This document shows, in pieces, positions 1-6,178 of a stretch of 44,754 bases of DNA. This stretch comes from Mesobacillus boroniphilus JCM 21738 (lineage in GTDB: Bacteria; Bacillota; Bacilli; Bacillales; Cytobacillaceae), in NCBI RefSeq assembly GCF_000517385.1, contig NZ_BAUW01000023.1:1-44754 (forward strand), in the 5' to 3' direction. The number at the start of each line of letters is the position of its first letter. Position 1 is the stretch's first letter. The translations under genes and the position numbers were made by a program. The notes under the pieces are model-generated. The model made no database searches. It had not been told where the DNA came from and saw only the letters and a program-made list of their open reading frames with translations.

Positions 1-20
1 CTTGCGCTTTTTGTTCTTAT
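1..20. repeat. 3' end of Bacillus-type intergenic repeat (partial copy A)
   Basis: The first bases (cttgcgctttttgttctt) are identical to the end of the repeat copy at 32718-32873. The rest of this copy lies outside the window. Confidence 0.6.
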
Positions 21-81
21 GCGCTGGATTGAATGTTAAGAACAATGAACATAGTAAAACATGCTTGATATCCGTGAGCAG

Positions 82-113
82 AAGCTGTGTACTTGTACAC
101 AGCTTTTTCTTTT
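82..113 (+). terminator. Rho-independent terminator
   Basis: An 11-bp stem AAGCTGTGTAC/GTACACAGCTT is followed by TTTCTTTT. It probably ends a transcript from before the window. Confidence 0.7.
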
Positions 114-156
114 GGAGGGGAATGCCTGCAGCCATGTCTGCGAGGTATTTTTAGAA

Positions 157-190
157 GCCGCTGTGGACTTGTTCCATTGCGGTTTTTTCT
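157..190 (+). terminator. Second terminator-like hairpin before the mutS2 remnant
   Basis: CCGC-t-GTGGA / TTCCAT-t-GCGG pairs around a CTTG loop and is followed by TTTTTT. It sits about 20 nt before the remnant's start, so it could also be a leader attenuator. Confidence 0.45.
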
Positions 191-210
191 ATTTAAAGGA
201 TGAGTAAAAA

Positions 211-650
211 TTGAACGAACAAACGTTTATGGTTCAAGGTTACGATAAAATTAAGGAAGACATCGCCGGCTTTGCTTTGACTGAATCAGGGCGAATAAAA
301 GCAAGGGAAATGCAGCCATCCATCAATATGCAACAAATTACATCATGGCAGGAGGAAGTCTCTGAAGCGATTGAAATTCTTAAACTGCGGAGATACAAAG
401 ATGTATCCGCAATGGCCAAATTGATGATTATGCAACAAGGGAACTATTGAAGGTTCGGAAACAGATTGGAATACAGGAAGATCGTTTAAAAGAGAAACTC
501 AACCAGTTGCTGAAATCTGCAAAAATAAAACCATTCCTCCAAGAAGCTGTAATCAGCCAAAGAAACGGCAGGTATTTGATACTATCCTGTTTTTGTTATT
601 GTATTTATTGCAAGGAGAGCCTTTTTGAAAAGGGCTCTTTTTCGCAATAA
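211..650 (+). pseudogene. MutS2-like N-terminal remnant (internally deleted and frameshifted)
   Basis: A TTG start at 211 with AAAGGATGA upstream opens a 79-residue stretch (MNEQTFMVQGYDKIKEDIAG...) that resembles the N-terminus of MutS2/MutS-family ATPases. The frame stops at 450. From about 447 another frame resumes with KVRKQIGIQEDRLKEKLNQ and an RNGRY motif, which in intact MutS2 lies well downstream in the same protein, so roughly 60 residues seem to be missing between them. The core, the Walker ATPase and the Smr nuclease domain are absent, and the frame runs into a terminator at 614-643. I read this as a decayed extra MutS2-type gene. Family assignment is by remembered sequence resemblance. 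Confidence 0.65.
614..643 (+). terminator. Rho-independent terminator after the mutS2 remnant
   Basis: AGAGCC / GGGCTCT stem around a TTTTTGAAAA loop, then TTTT. Confidence 0.65.
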
Positions 651-753
651 TGATTGTTTGGATTGAAACATTTTTCTTGGCATTTAAAGGATTTCCCCTA
701 TATGTCCTTATGATTAGCAGTCCGATTTTAATTGAAACGCTTTACGTAAGGGA

Positions 754-767
754 TGAAAACGCTTCGA
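754..767 (+). promoter_or_regulatory. Possible CcpA cre-like site upstream of the FNT gene
   Basis: TGAAAACGCTTCGA matches the first ten positions of the common cre form TGAAAACGCTTTCA but diverges at the end. A weaker relative, TGAAACGCTTTACG, lies about 20 nt upstream. This is a pattern match only. Confidence 0.25.
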
Positions 768-879
768 AAATAGACATAAACAGTTCATCGTGTTTACTAT
801 TAACAAACCTGGATTTCAGGTTTAAGATTAATCTAACAGCAATAATGTGATTTAATTCGCAAATAGAGGAGTCTTAAAA

Positions 880-1715
880 ATGAGTGAACAGCCAATGGAA
901 GTAGCGATCGCCACAGCTTTAAAAAAGAAAAAGTATCTCAGGGAGTCAAAAGCAAAGTACCTGCTGCGGGCAGCGCTTGCTGGTGTTTATATCGGATTTG
1001 GCATCATGGTGTCATACCGGCTGGGAGAATATTTCTATGATTCCCATTCAGCTGCGACACCTATCGCTAGCTCGATCTTTTTCGGCTTGGCTCTTGTCCT
1101 GATTTTGTACGGGGGAGGAGAATTATTTACAAGCAACACTATGATGATGACAATCAGTTCATTAAAAAAAGCAACGACGTGGAAGGATACCATTGAAAAT
1201 TGGATAGCGTGTTATTCAGGGAATTTGTTGGGAGCCGTATTCTTTGGAATCTTAATTATGATGTCTGGCATTTTTATATCGCCAGAAAAATCACAATATA
1301 TGATGGAAACTGTCAGTATGAAAATGAACACACCTGCTTATCAATTGTTTTTTCGTGCAATCCTTTGTAATTGGCTTGTATGCCTTGCTGTGTGGGTTCC
1401 GTTCAATATAAAAGGTGATGGAGCAAAAATTGGAGTATTGATGCTTCTGGTTTTTGCTTTTGTAGTTTCAGGATTCGAGCATAGTGTTGCCAACATGGTC
1501 CTCTTTTCGATCGCACTATTTGTTCCCCATCCTGAAACTGTCAGCATTGCCGGAAGTGTATTCAATCTAGTGCCTGTTACACTGGGAAATATAATAGGCG
1601 GAGGCTTTTTGTTGGCACTCTATATGTCTACCTGAATGCCAAAGGGGCAGTGGGTGAAAAGAACAAAACGACAGCCCAATCAGTGTATGGACAAAATGCT
1701 CTTAAGCGAATGTAG
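880..1715 (+). CDS. Formate/nitrite transporter family protein (FNT), C-terminus frameshifted as sequenced
   Basis: A hydrophobic protein with six predicted membrane segments and FNT features, e.g. LRAALAGVYIGFGI near residue 30 and GFEHSVANM near residue 198. FNT proteins are pentameric channels for formate or related anions; NirC, FocA and YrhG are relatives. The ATG at 880 follows AGAGGAG. As sequenced, the frame stops at 1635 (251 aa), but the -1 frame continues directly with YVYLNAKGAVGEKN...ALKRM and stops at 1715, just before a terminator. Adding one G near 1613-1615 (GG to GGG) restores a normal FNT tail. Given two formate dehydrogenases in the window, formate is the likely substrate, by inference. 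Confidence 0.85.
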
Positions 1716-1722
1716 CAATTAA

Positions 1723-1752
1723 AAAATCCACGGAGGGTTCCGTGGATTTTTA
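1723..1752 (+). terminator. Rho-independent terminator of the FNT gene
   Basis: A 12-bp stem AAAATCCACGGA/TCCGTGGATTTT is followed by TTTAG. Its position just after 1715 supports the extended reading of the FNT gene. Confidence 0.85.
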
Positions 1753-1894
1753 GTTATCTCTATAAAGGCATTGTTTATTCTTAAAAATATATAAATTTGA
1801 TTTAATTAGGAGGCAGGCTCTGTTCAAGTGGGATTAGAATTTTAATTGCGTAATCTTTAGCTTACGAAAAGAGCTTATGCACATGTTCCTCCTG

Positions 1895-2065
1895 TCACCC
1901 TTTAAAGGAATTCAAGATCCATTCCCCGACAACTCCTCCTAAATAAACCCCAACAATCCCTAGGACACCTGCAAGAACTGGAGGTGCTGGAAGAGGAAGC
2001 TTCAGGAATTTAAAAAGGACACCAACAATAATACCAGCAACTAAGCTCAAAATGATTTCTCTCAT
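1895..2065 (-). CDS. XapX domain small membrane protein
   Basis: A 56-residue protein beginning MREIILSLVAGIIVGVLFKF, with a central LPLPAPPVLAGVLGIVG segment and a GEWILNSFKG end. It has two hydrophobic stretches split by the Pro-rich turn typical of the XapX family (small membrane proteins of unknown function). GAGGCGG precedes the ATG. It is convergent with the FNT gene and divergent from the MFS gene. Confidence 0.75.
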   Translation of the reverse strand: MREIILSLVAGIIVGVLFKFLKLPLPAPPVLAGVLGIVGVYLGGVVGEWILNSFKG

Positions 2066-2162
2066 GTTTTCACCGCCTCATATGGCAAGATGGTAATGAA
2101 TTATTAGTGAGCAGACGTCCGATCACCTTTTGGCAACATTATTTTATCATGACCTGCTTAAA

Positions 2163-2192
2163 TTGAAAACGCTTTATTTATCCTTTTATAAT
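2163..2192 (+). promoter_or_regulatory. Likely sigma-A promoter of the MFS gene with overlapping cre-like site
   Basis: TTGAAA at 2163-2168 and TATAAT at 2187-2192 are separated by 18 nt. The -35 region is embedded in TTGAAAACGCTTTAT, which matches a cre consensus except near its end, so CcpA control is possible. Confidence 0.5.
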
Positions 2193-2272
2193 GCATTAAA
2201 TGAAATGATCTATTCTTATATTAAAATAGTGGTAAAATATAGCTCTATAATTCGTCAGTACGGAGGATGTAA

Positions 2273-3445
2273 ATGGACAAGCACGTCAAGCGCAACATCT
2301 TTACTTTGCAAGGTTTTTATCTTTTTGTGTTTTTTGGCATAGGTAGTTTATTCCCACTGTTAAGTGTTTACTTAAGCGAAGTTGAAAATTTAAATGGATA
2401 TCAGGTTGGCATAATCCTGTCCATTGGTCCAGTGATCATGATCTTCTTCCAGCCGTTTTGGGGAATGGTGGCCGACATGAAAAGTTCCCATAATATGCTG
2501 CTAACTTTAACAACGTTGATAACAGGGATCGCTGCTTTGGGTTATTTGTTCTTCGAGGGCTTTTCAGAGTTCATTATTATAGCGACGGTTCTCGCGATTT
2601 TTCAAAGTGCGATCATTCCTTTATCAGATAGTATTTCCTTAAAGTATACTAGCAAGGCCGGAGTCAATTATGGTAATGTTCGATTATTTGGATCCCTTGG
2701 TTTTGGACTGGCGGTTTTTGTTATGGGCCGATTATCCGAATGGAACCCGCAAGTAATATTCTACGCATTTTTCCTGACATTATTGGTTTCCGCAATATTT
2801 TCGATGAAAATGCCTAAAGAGTCTTCAGGGCGGCCAAGTGGTCTTTTCGCAGGAGTGAAGGACTTGGTTAAGATGAAGAAATTCCTTATTTTCCTTGGAG
2901 TCACATTCATGGTTTTTGGCCCTAACCTGGCCAATAACTTTTACTTCAGTCTGTTTGTGGAGGACCGGGGCGGCACTTATACAGGCATTGGTATTGCCTT
3001 CCTTATCGCTGTGTTATCTGAAATTCCATTCATGAGGGTTGCCGGAAGCTGGATCAGTAAATTAGGGCTGCTCCAGGTCGCCTTCATTGCAGCACTTGTA
3101 TCATTAATTAGATGGATTTTTTATTTTACAGAGCCTGCTTTATCTCTTGTTTACGCCTCAGCTGTTATTCAGGGTTTTTCACTCGGATTGTTCATTCCGG
3201 CAGGTTTGCAGTATATTCGGGATATCACGCCATTGCATATTACGGCTACGGCAGTAACCATTTATTCAGCGTTTGGCAACGGATTAGGCAACTGGTTTTT
3301 CACGTTCTTCGGGGGCATCATATTTGAGGAATATAGTATTTATGGGGTATACATATTTTTTGCTGCACTGACATTAATCGGCGTATTGCTTACAGTCTGG
3401 TTGATGCAGGATGATAAGAAAACCTCTTTTGAAAAAGGTTATTAG
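2273..3445 (+). CDS. MFS transporter, YwbF / phenylpropionate-permease-like
   Basis: 390 residues with about 12 predicted membrane helices. The N-terminal half carries GYQVGIILSIGPVIMIFFQP and GMVADM (the MFS loop 2-3 region), and the central loop around residues 185-200 is charged. The overall pattern resembles the MFS_1-like/PPP subgroup (B. subtilis YwbF). The start ATG at 2273 follows GGAGG at the usual distance. It is a single-gene transcript with its own promoter. The substrate cannot be read from sequence. Confidence 0.8.
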   Translation: MDKHVKRNIFTLQGFYLFVFFGIGSLFPLLSVYLSEVENLNGYQVGIILSIGPVIMIFFQPFWGMVADMKSSHNMLLTLTTLITGIAALGYLFFEGFSEFIIIATVLAIFQSAIIPLSDSISLKYTSKAGVNYGNVRLFGSLGFGLAVFVMGRLSEWNPQVIFYAFFLTLLVSAIFSMKMPKESSGRPSGLFAGVKDLVKMKKFLIFLGVTFMVFGPNLANNFYFSLFVEDRGGTYTGIGIAFLIAVLSEIPFMRVAGSWISKLGLLQVAFIAALVSLIRWIFYFTEPALSLVYASAVIQGFSLGLFIPAGLQYIRDITPLHITATAVTIYSAFGNGLGNWFFTFFGGIIFEEYSIYGVYIFFAALTLIGVLLTVWLMQDDKKTSFEKGY

Positions 3446-3590
3446 TGAAGTATATATGGAAAATGACGAGTTACAATTATTTACAGCCAAAAAAACTCTT
3501 CTTACTTGAAGGTTTTTCAATAAAACAGAAAAGAAGTATGTTTTAGTCTTTATTTCAAAAAAAAATTTAAGTACGAAAGGAGGGTCTTAT

Positions 3591-3791
3591 ATGAAAGAGA
3601 CTAAAGGGAAAAATCTTGAACTTGCGGGGCGTATGTACGATACATCGGATTATCAAAGAAATGACTAACTTTCAAATGGGCTTGCAATGACCCATGAACA
3701 AGCTAGCGACAGTTATGTAGAAGGGCAGGGCGGCAAGATTGAGCGCTCGCCGGGAGCGGAAGATGAATTGAATAACAGAGGTTATCAGTAA
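3591..3791 (+). pseudogene. DUF4025 / YozQ-like small protein with in-frame stop
   Basis: After a strong AAAGGAGGG site an ATG opens MKETKGKNLELAGRMYDTSDY..., stopped by TAA at 3666-3668 (codon 26). The same frame continues without a shift as LSNGLAMTHEQASDSYVEGQ and ends at 3791. MYDTSDY and GLAMTHEQ-SD-Y-EG are hallmarks I recognise from DUF4025 (YozQ), where an aromatic residue often sits at the position of the stop. A single TAT/TAC to TAA change would explain it. It is unlike the single-base deletions elsewhere. Confidence 0.6.
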
Positions 3792-3868
3792 GCAGGAAAT
3801 GAGGGGTACAAGTGTCACATAAAGGTGAATTTCAATCGAATGGTGATTAATACAAAATGCCAAACGCT

Positions 3869-4009
3869 TTAAAACAAAAGAAAAAGTTTAACAAACTTAT
3901 TGTATTCCTTTTCTGTGAAATTTCTAAGGTCCATTCTGTAGGAAGGCTGCAACCGAGTTTCATTGGGATTCAAGGCGGGCTCAATTTCTAATTGGAGCAA
4001 TCTGGTCAC
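3869..4009 (-). CDS. Possible small hypothetical protein or gene fragment
   Basis: A 46-residue minus-strand frame (GTG start) with soluble-protein-like composition: VTRLLQLEIEPALNPNETR...DLRNFTEKEYNKFVKLFLLF. The start lacks a properly spaced ribosome site, since GAGAG abuts the GTG. It may be the C-terminal scrap of a lost gene. No family recognised. Confidence 0.25.
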   Translation of the reverse strand: MTRLLQLEIEPALNPNETRLQPSYRMDLRNFTEKEYNKFVKLFLLF

Positions 4010-4077
4010 CTCTCAAATTTATATTGCTTAATAAATTCGTTTCATATTAATAAAACCCTTTAATTTTTCTAAAGTTG

Positions 4078-4111
4078 CAAAAATAAAAGCACACCCTGGA
4101 TGGATGTGCTT
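4078..4111 (-). terminator. Terminator of the 39-aa gene
   Basis: On the minus strand, AAGCACA ... TGTGCTT is followed by TTATTTTT. Confidence 0.5.
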
Positions 4112-4132
4112 CTGGAATGAGGATTTGCCGAT

Positions 4133-4252
4133 TTAAAGCTTTCCACGTCGTATCACTTTGTTAGGGGTAAGGATGCCTTTCTTTAGATAGACAAATCCTC
4201 CTTCAAGTGCAGAGCCAATGACGAACTTAGAAGATGCTGATAAAACTTTCAT
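4133..4252 (-). CDS. Small basic hypothetical protein (39 aa)
   Basis: Reads MKVLSASSKFVIGSALEGG...GILTPNKVIRRGKL. AGGAGGG lies 8 nt before this ATG and directly abuts an earlier ATG at 4258, so 4252 is preferred. A hairpin with a U-rich tail follows at 4078-4111. The ribosome site, compact frame and terminator support a real gene; no family recognised. Confidence 0.55.
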   Translation of the reverse strand: MKVLSASSKFVIGSALEGGFVYLKKGILTPNKVIRRGKL

Positions 4253-4338
4253 CTTCATCCCTCCTAATGGTAATTGGCTTGCGTTCTATTTTTCCCCTTG
4301 TAAAACGCTCTTAAAACTTTGGGAAAGGTAAGGGGTTA

Positions 4339-4587
4339 CTATGAGTTATAAGGATCCATTGCTTCAAAATAAGCTTTTTCAGCTGCATCTTGTGTAGCAA
4401 ATAGAGCATCATCGTCTTCTATTACATGTAAGGTTTCGTTCAGGAATAGGGCGTACTGATTAGGATCTTTTGGATGTGGAACAATTTCACCAGCTTTAAT
4501 GTTTGAAACAGAAGGTACATGAGGGTTCCGATAAATTACGAACACTTCATCACCAAATTTCAAATTTTTCGGATCGAGTAAATCCAA
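4339..4587 (-). CDS. splA: SplA-like transcriptional regulator
   Basis: 82 residues: MDLLDPKNLKFGDEVFVIYR..., then HVPSVSNIKAGEIV, YALFLNETLHVIEDDDALF and a C-terminal helix ATQDAAEKAYFEAM. The pattern resembles SplA, the small TRAP-like protein that in B. subtilis represses splB (spore photoproduct lyase). In B. subtilis splA and splB are adjacent, but no splB is next to this gene; a photolyase lies 30 kb away. Identification is from remembered similarity, so moderate confidence. Confidence 0.55.
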   Translation of the reverse strand: MDLLDPKNLKFGDEVFVIYRNPHVPSVSNIKAGEIVPHPKDPNQYALFLNETLHVIEDDDALFATQDAAEKAYFEAMDPYNS

Positions 4588-4653
4588 GTTTAATACCTCT
4601 CTTCGTTAATTTTTAAGCATTGGTTGCATTATAGGTCGGTGACAAACCTTTAA

Positions 4654-4824
4654 TCATAAATTTTCATTCTGCTGTTTTATCTCATCACCGGTAAGAATAA
4701 TATTTCCAGTTTCAAAATCCCTATGCTGATCAACGGACCCTCCGGGAACATAGCGTTGATTTGGTGCGTATGTTGAATTAAGTAAATCCTTATTCCGTTT
4801 AAAATCATCTTTTTTATTATCCAT
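4654..4824 (-). CDS. Small hydrophilic hypothetical protein (56 aa)
   Basis: Reads MDNKKDDFKRNKDLLNSTYA, then NQRYVPGGSVDQHRDFETGN and ILTGDEIKQQNENL. AGGGGGTGAG precedes the ATG. It has no hydrophobic segments. Its composition resembles small spore-associated Bacillus proteins, but I do not recognise the family. Confidence 0.55.
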   Translation of the reverse strand: MDNKKDDFKRNKDLLNSTYAPNQRYVPGGSVDQHRDFETGNIILTGDEIKQQNENL

Positions 4825-5144
4825 TATCTCACCCCCTGGTAAGACTAGTTTTTGTATTGACTTTAAGGATATACAGGTAATTTAACCTGTGTCATAAATA
4901 TTGGAAAAGACACTATTTTGTCACAAATGTAAGGGTTTACATCCATTTACGGTGGTATAATAAAAGTGTAGAAAGAAAGTGATTAACATCTTAGGAGGCT
5001 CAACCAATTGTGTTCGTTCCGTAGTGAACGAAAAAAGGTTTATTCCTAAAGTGTTGTTACCTTCTCTTCACTAAGTCAGTATCACCAGCCAAAGGGGATC
5101 TTGAACCTAATACTAATTTATCTAGAAACAATGTTGACCTTCCA

Positions 5145-5369
5145 TTGGTTCAATTCAAAAGGGAAAAAGCAGAAGGCCAGCCTATTATTTACTCGTACGC
5201 TGGAAGGAAGCTTTTAACCAACAGAGTATCAAGTATAAAAATTGATACTTGGAAAAGTGCCATTCTCAAGGGTAGTCAACAATTTTCAGGTATAACAGTC
5301 ATTAGGGAAATAAATCCATCAAGGCAGCTAACCAGCCATCCATATGGAATGGTCAGTAGGGATGCATGA
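5145..5369 (+). CDS. Hypothetical protein, probably a remnant
   Basis: The TTG-start frame gives 74 residues (VQFKREKAEGQPIIYSYAGR ... RQLTSHPYGMVSRDA). The same frame is open upstream to about 5050 and looks protein-like there too (PAKGDLEPNTNLSRNNVDLP), yet there is no start with a ribosome site. It may be the 3' part of a decayed gene. No family recognised. Confidence 0.3.
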   Translation: MVQFKREKAEGQPIIYSYAGRKLLTNRVSSIKIDTWKSAILKGSQQFSGITVIREINPSRQLTSHPYGMVSRDA

Positions 5370-5374
5370 TGTAA

Positions 5375-5588
5375 ATGAAGAAAAGTGCTAAACGATTACT
5401 AATGGGAATAATGAGTCTCTCGGTGATTATACCGAAAAATGTGTTTGTAAAGAGTCGTCATAAAAAAGGTAAACCTTTTTGTGAAAAGACACTTTAATGC
5501 GGAACAAACACACATCGGCTATAGTAAGAGGATCATACAACTCAATAGTTCCAAAATGTTTTGGGCTGATGCTGGTTGGGTCTCCTAA
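5375..5588 (+). pseudogene. Possible broken small secreted/membrane protein gene
   Basis: From 5375, MKKSAKRLLMGIMSLSVIIP looks like a signal or membrane N-terminus, but the frame stops at 5494. A different frame from 5481 reads VKRHFNAEQTHIGYSKRIIQ...FWADAGWVS and stops at 5588, just before a terminator. Removing one T from the T-run near 5476-5480 joins them into about 69 residues. No good ribosome site is visible. Confidence 0.3.
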
Positions 5589-5598
5589 GATGTTAAAA

Positions 5599-5628
5599 AA
5601 GAAGCTCGCAAATGAGCTTCTTTTTCTA
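5599..5628 (+). terminator. Rho-independent terminator
   Basis: GAAGCTC GCAAAT GAGCTTC followed by TTTTT. Confidence 0.75.
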
Positions 5629-5688
5629 TGTAAGATTTTTCATCGGTTTCATATAAGAAGGCACCTTTTTTAAAAGGTGCTTCTTATA

Positions 5689-5820
5689 TTATTCCTCTTT
5701 TTTAGATAAGCAGCGGTCACATTCCATTAAATATGACTCGGCTTGTTCATGCATTCCTTCACCACACTCAGGACAAACCTTCTTTGGTAGATTACGAAAG
5801 AATTCAACTGGACTCATCAT
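5689..5820 (-). CDS. YhfH-like small zinc-ribbon-type protein
   Basis: 43 residues: MMSPVEFFRNLPKKVCPECG, then EQAESYLMECDRCLSKKEE. Two CxxC pairs (CPEC, CDRC) suggest metal binding. The FFRNLPKK...CxECG pattern is that of Bacillus YhfH-family proteins. AAAAGGAGG lies upstream, and two adjacent ATGs (5820, 5817) are possible starts. Function unknown. Confidence 0.7.
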   Translation of the reverse strand: MMSPVEFFRNLPKKVCPECGEGMHEQAESYLMECDRCLSKKEE

Positions 5821-6178
5821 AATAAAAATCCTCCTTTTATAGTACAATTTATATTTTACTTAACCTGTTATAGTACAGTATAAACATATTTATAAAATTT
5901 GTGTAGCCCTTTTTTGAAAAATTTTAAAAATAGGTGTTTGTTCATAGTATCTATACGGGGTAAAAATATAAGAGGAGGGGGTTTGTGTTATCTATGAATG
6001 GTATCTACATTATGCTGTTTCCAGAGAGGTCAACACAAAAAGAAAGTAATTACCATAAATTTTAATTGTCAATAGATAAAAGTGACAAAATTATTACATT
6101 TTATTTAAGAAATCCTTTTATTCTATTCCGTTTTAACATACAATCGAATTGACACTTTAAATGGGGAATGATGCCTAA

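Noticed and set aside
650..850. 66-residue hydrophobic frame upstream of the FNT gene
   Set aside because: It starts in the terminator region without a ribosome site and overlaps the FNT promoter area; it is probably chance.
3813..3851. 12-codon frame (GTG) after the DUF4025 gene
   Set aside because: Too short to support as a gene.
5011..5030. Hairpin TTCGTTC-cgtagt-GAACGAA as a terminator
   Set aside because: It is followed by A residues on the plus strand and has no U tract on either strand after a gene.
5985..6065. 26-residue GTG-start frame after a strong GAGGAGGGGG
   Set aside because: The ribosome site is good, but the peptide is too short and featureless to support without conservation or expression data.
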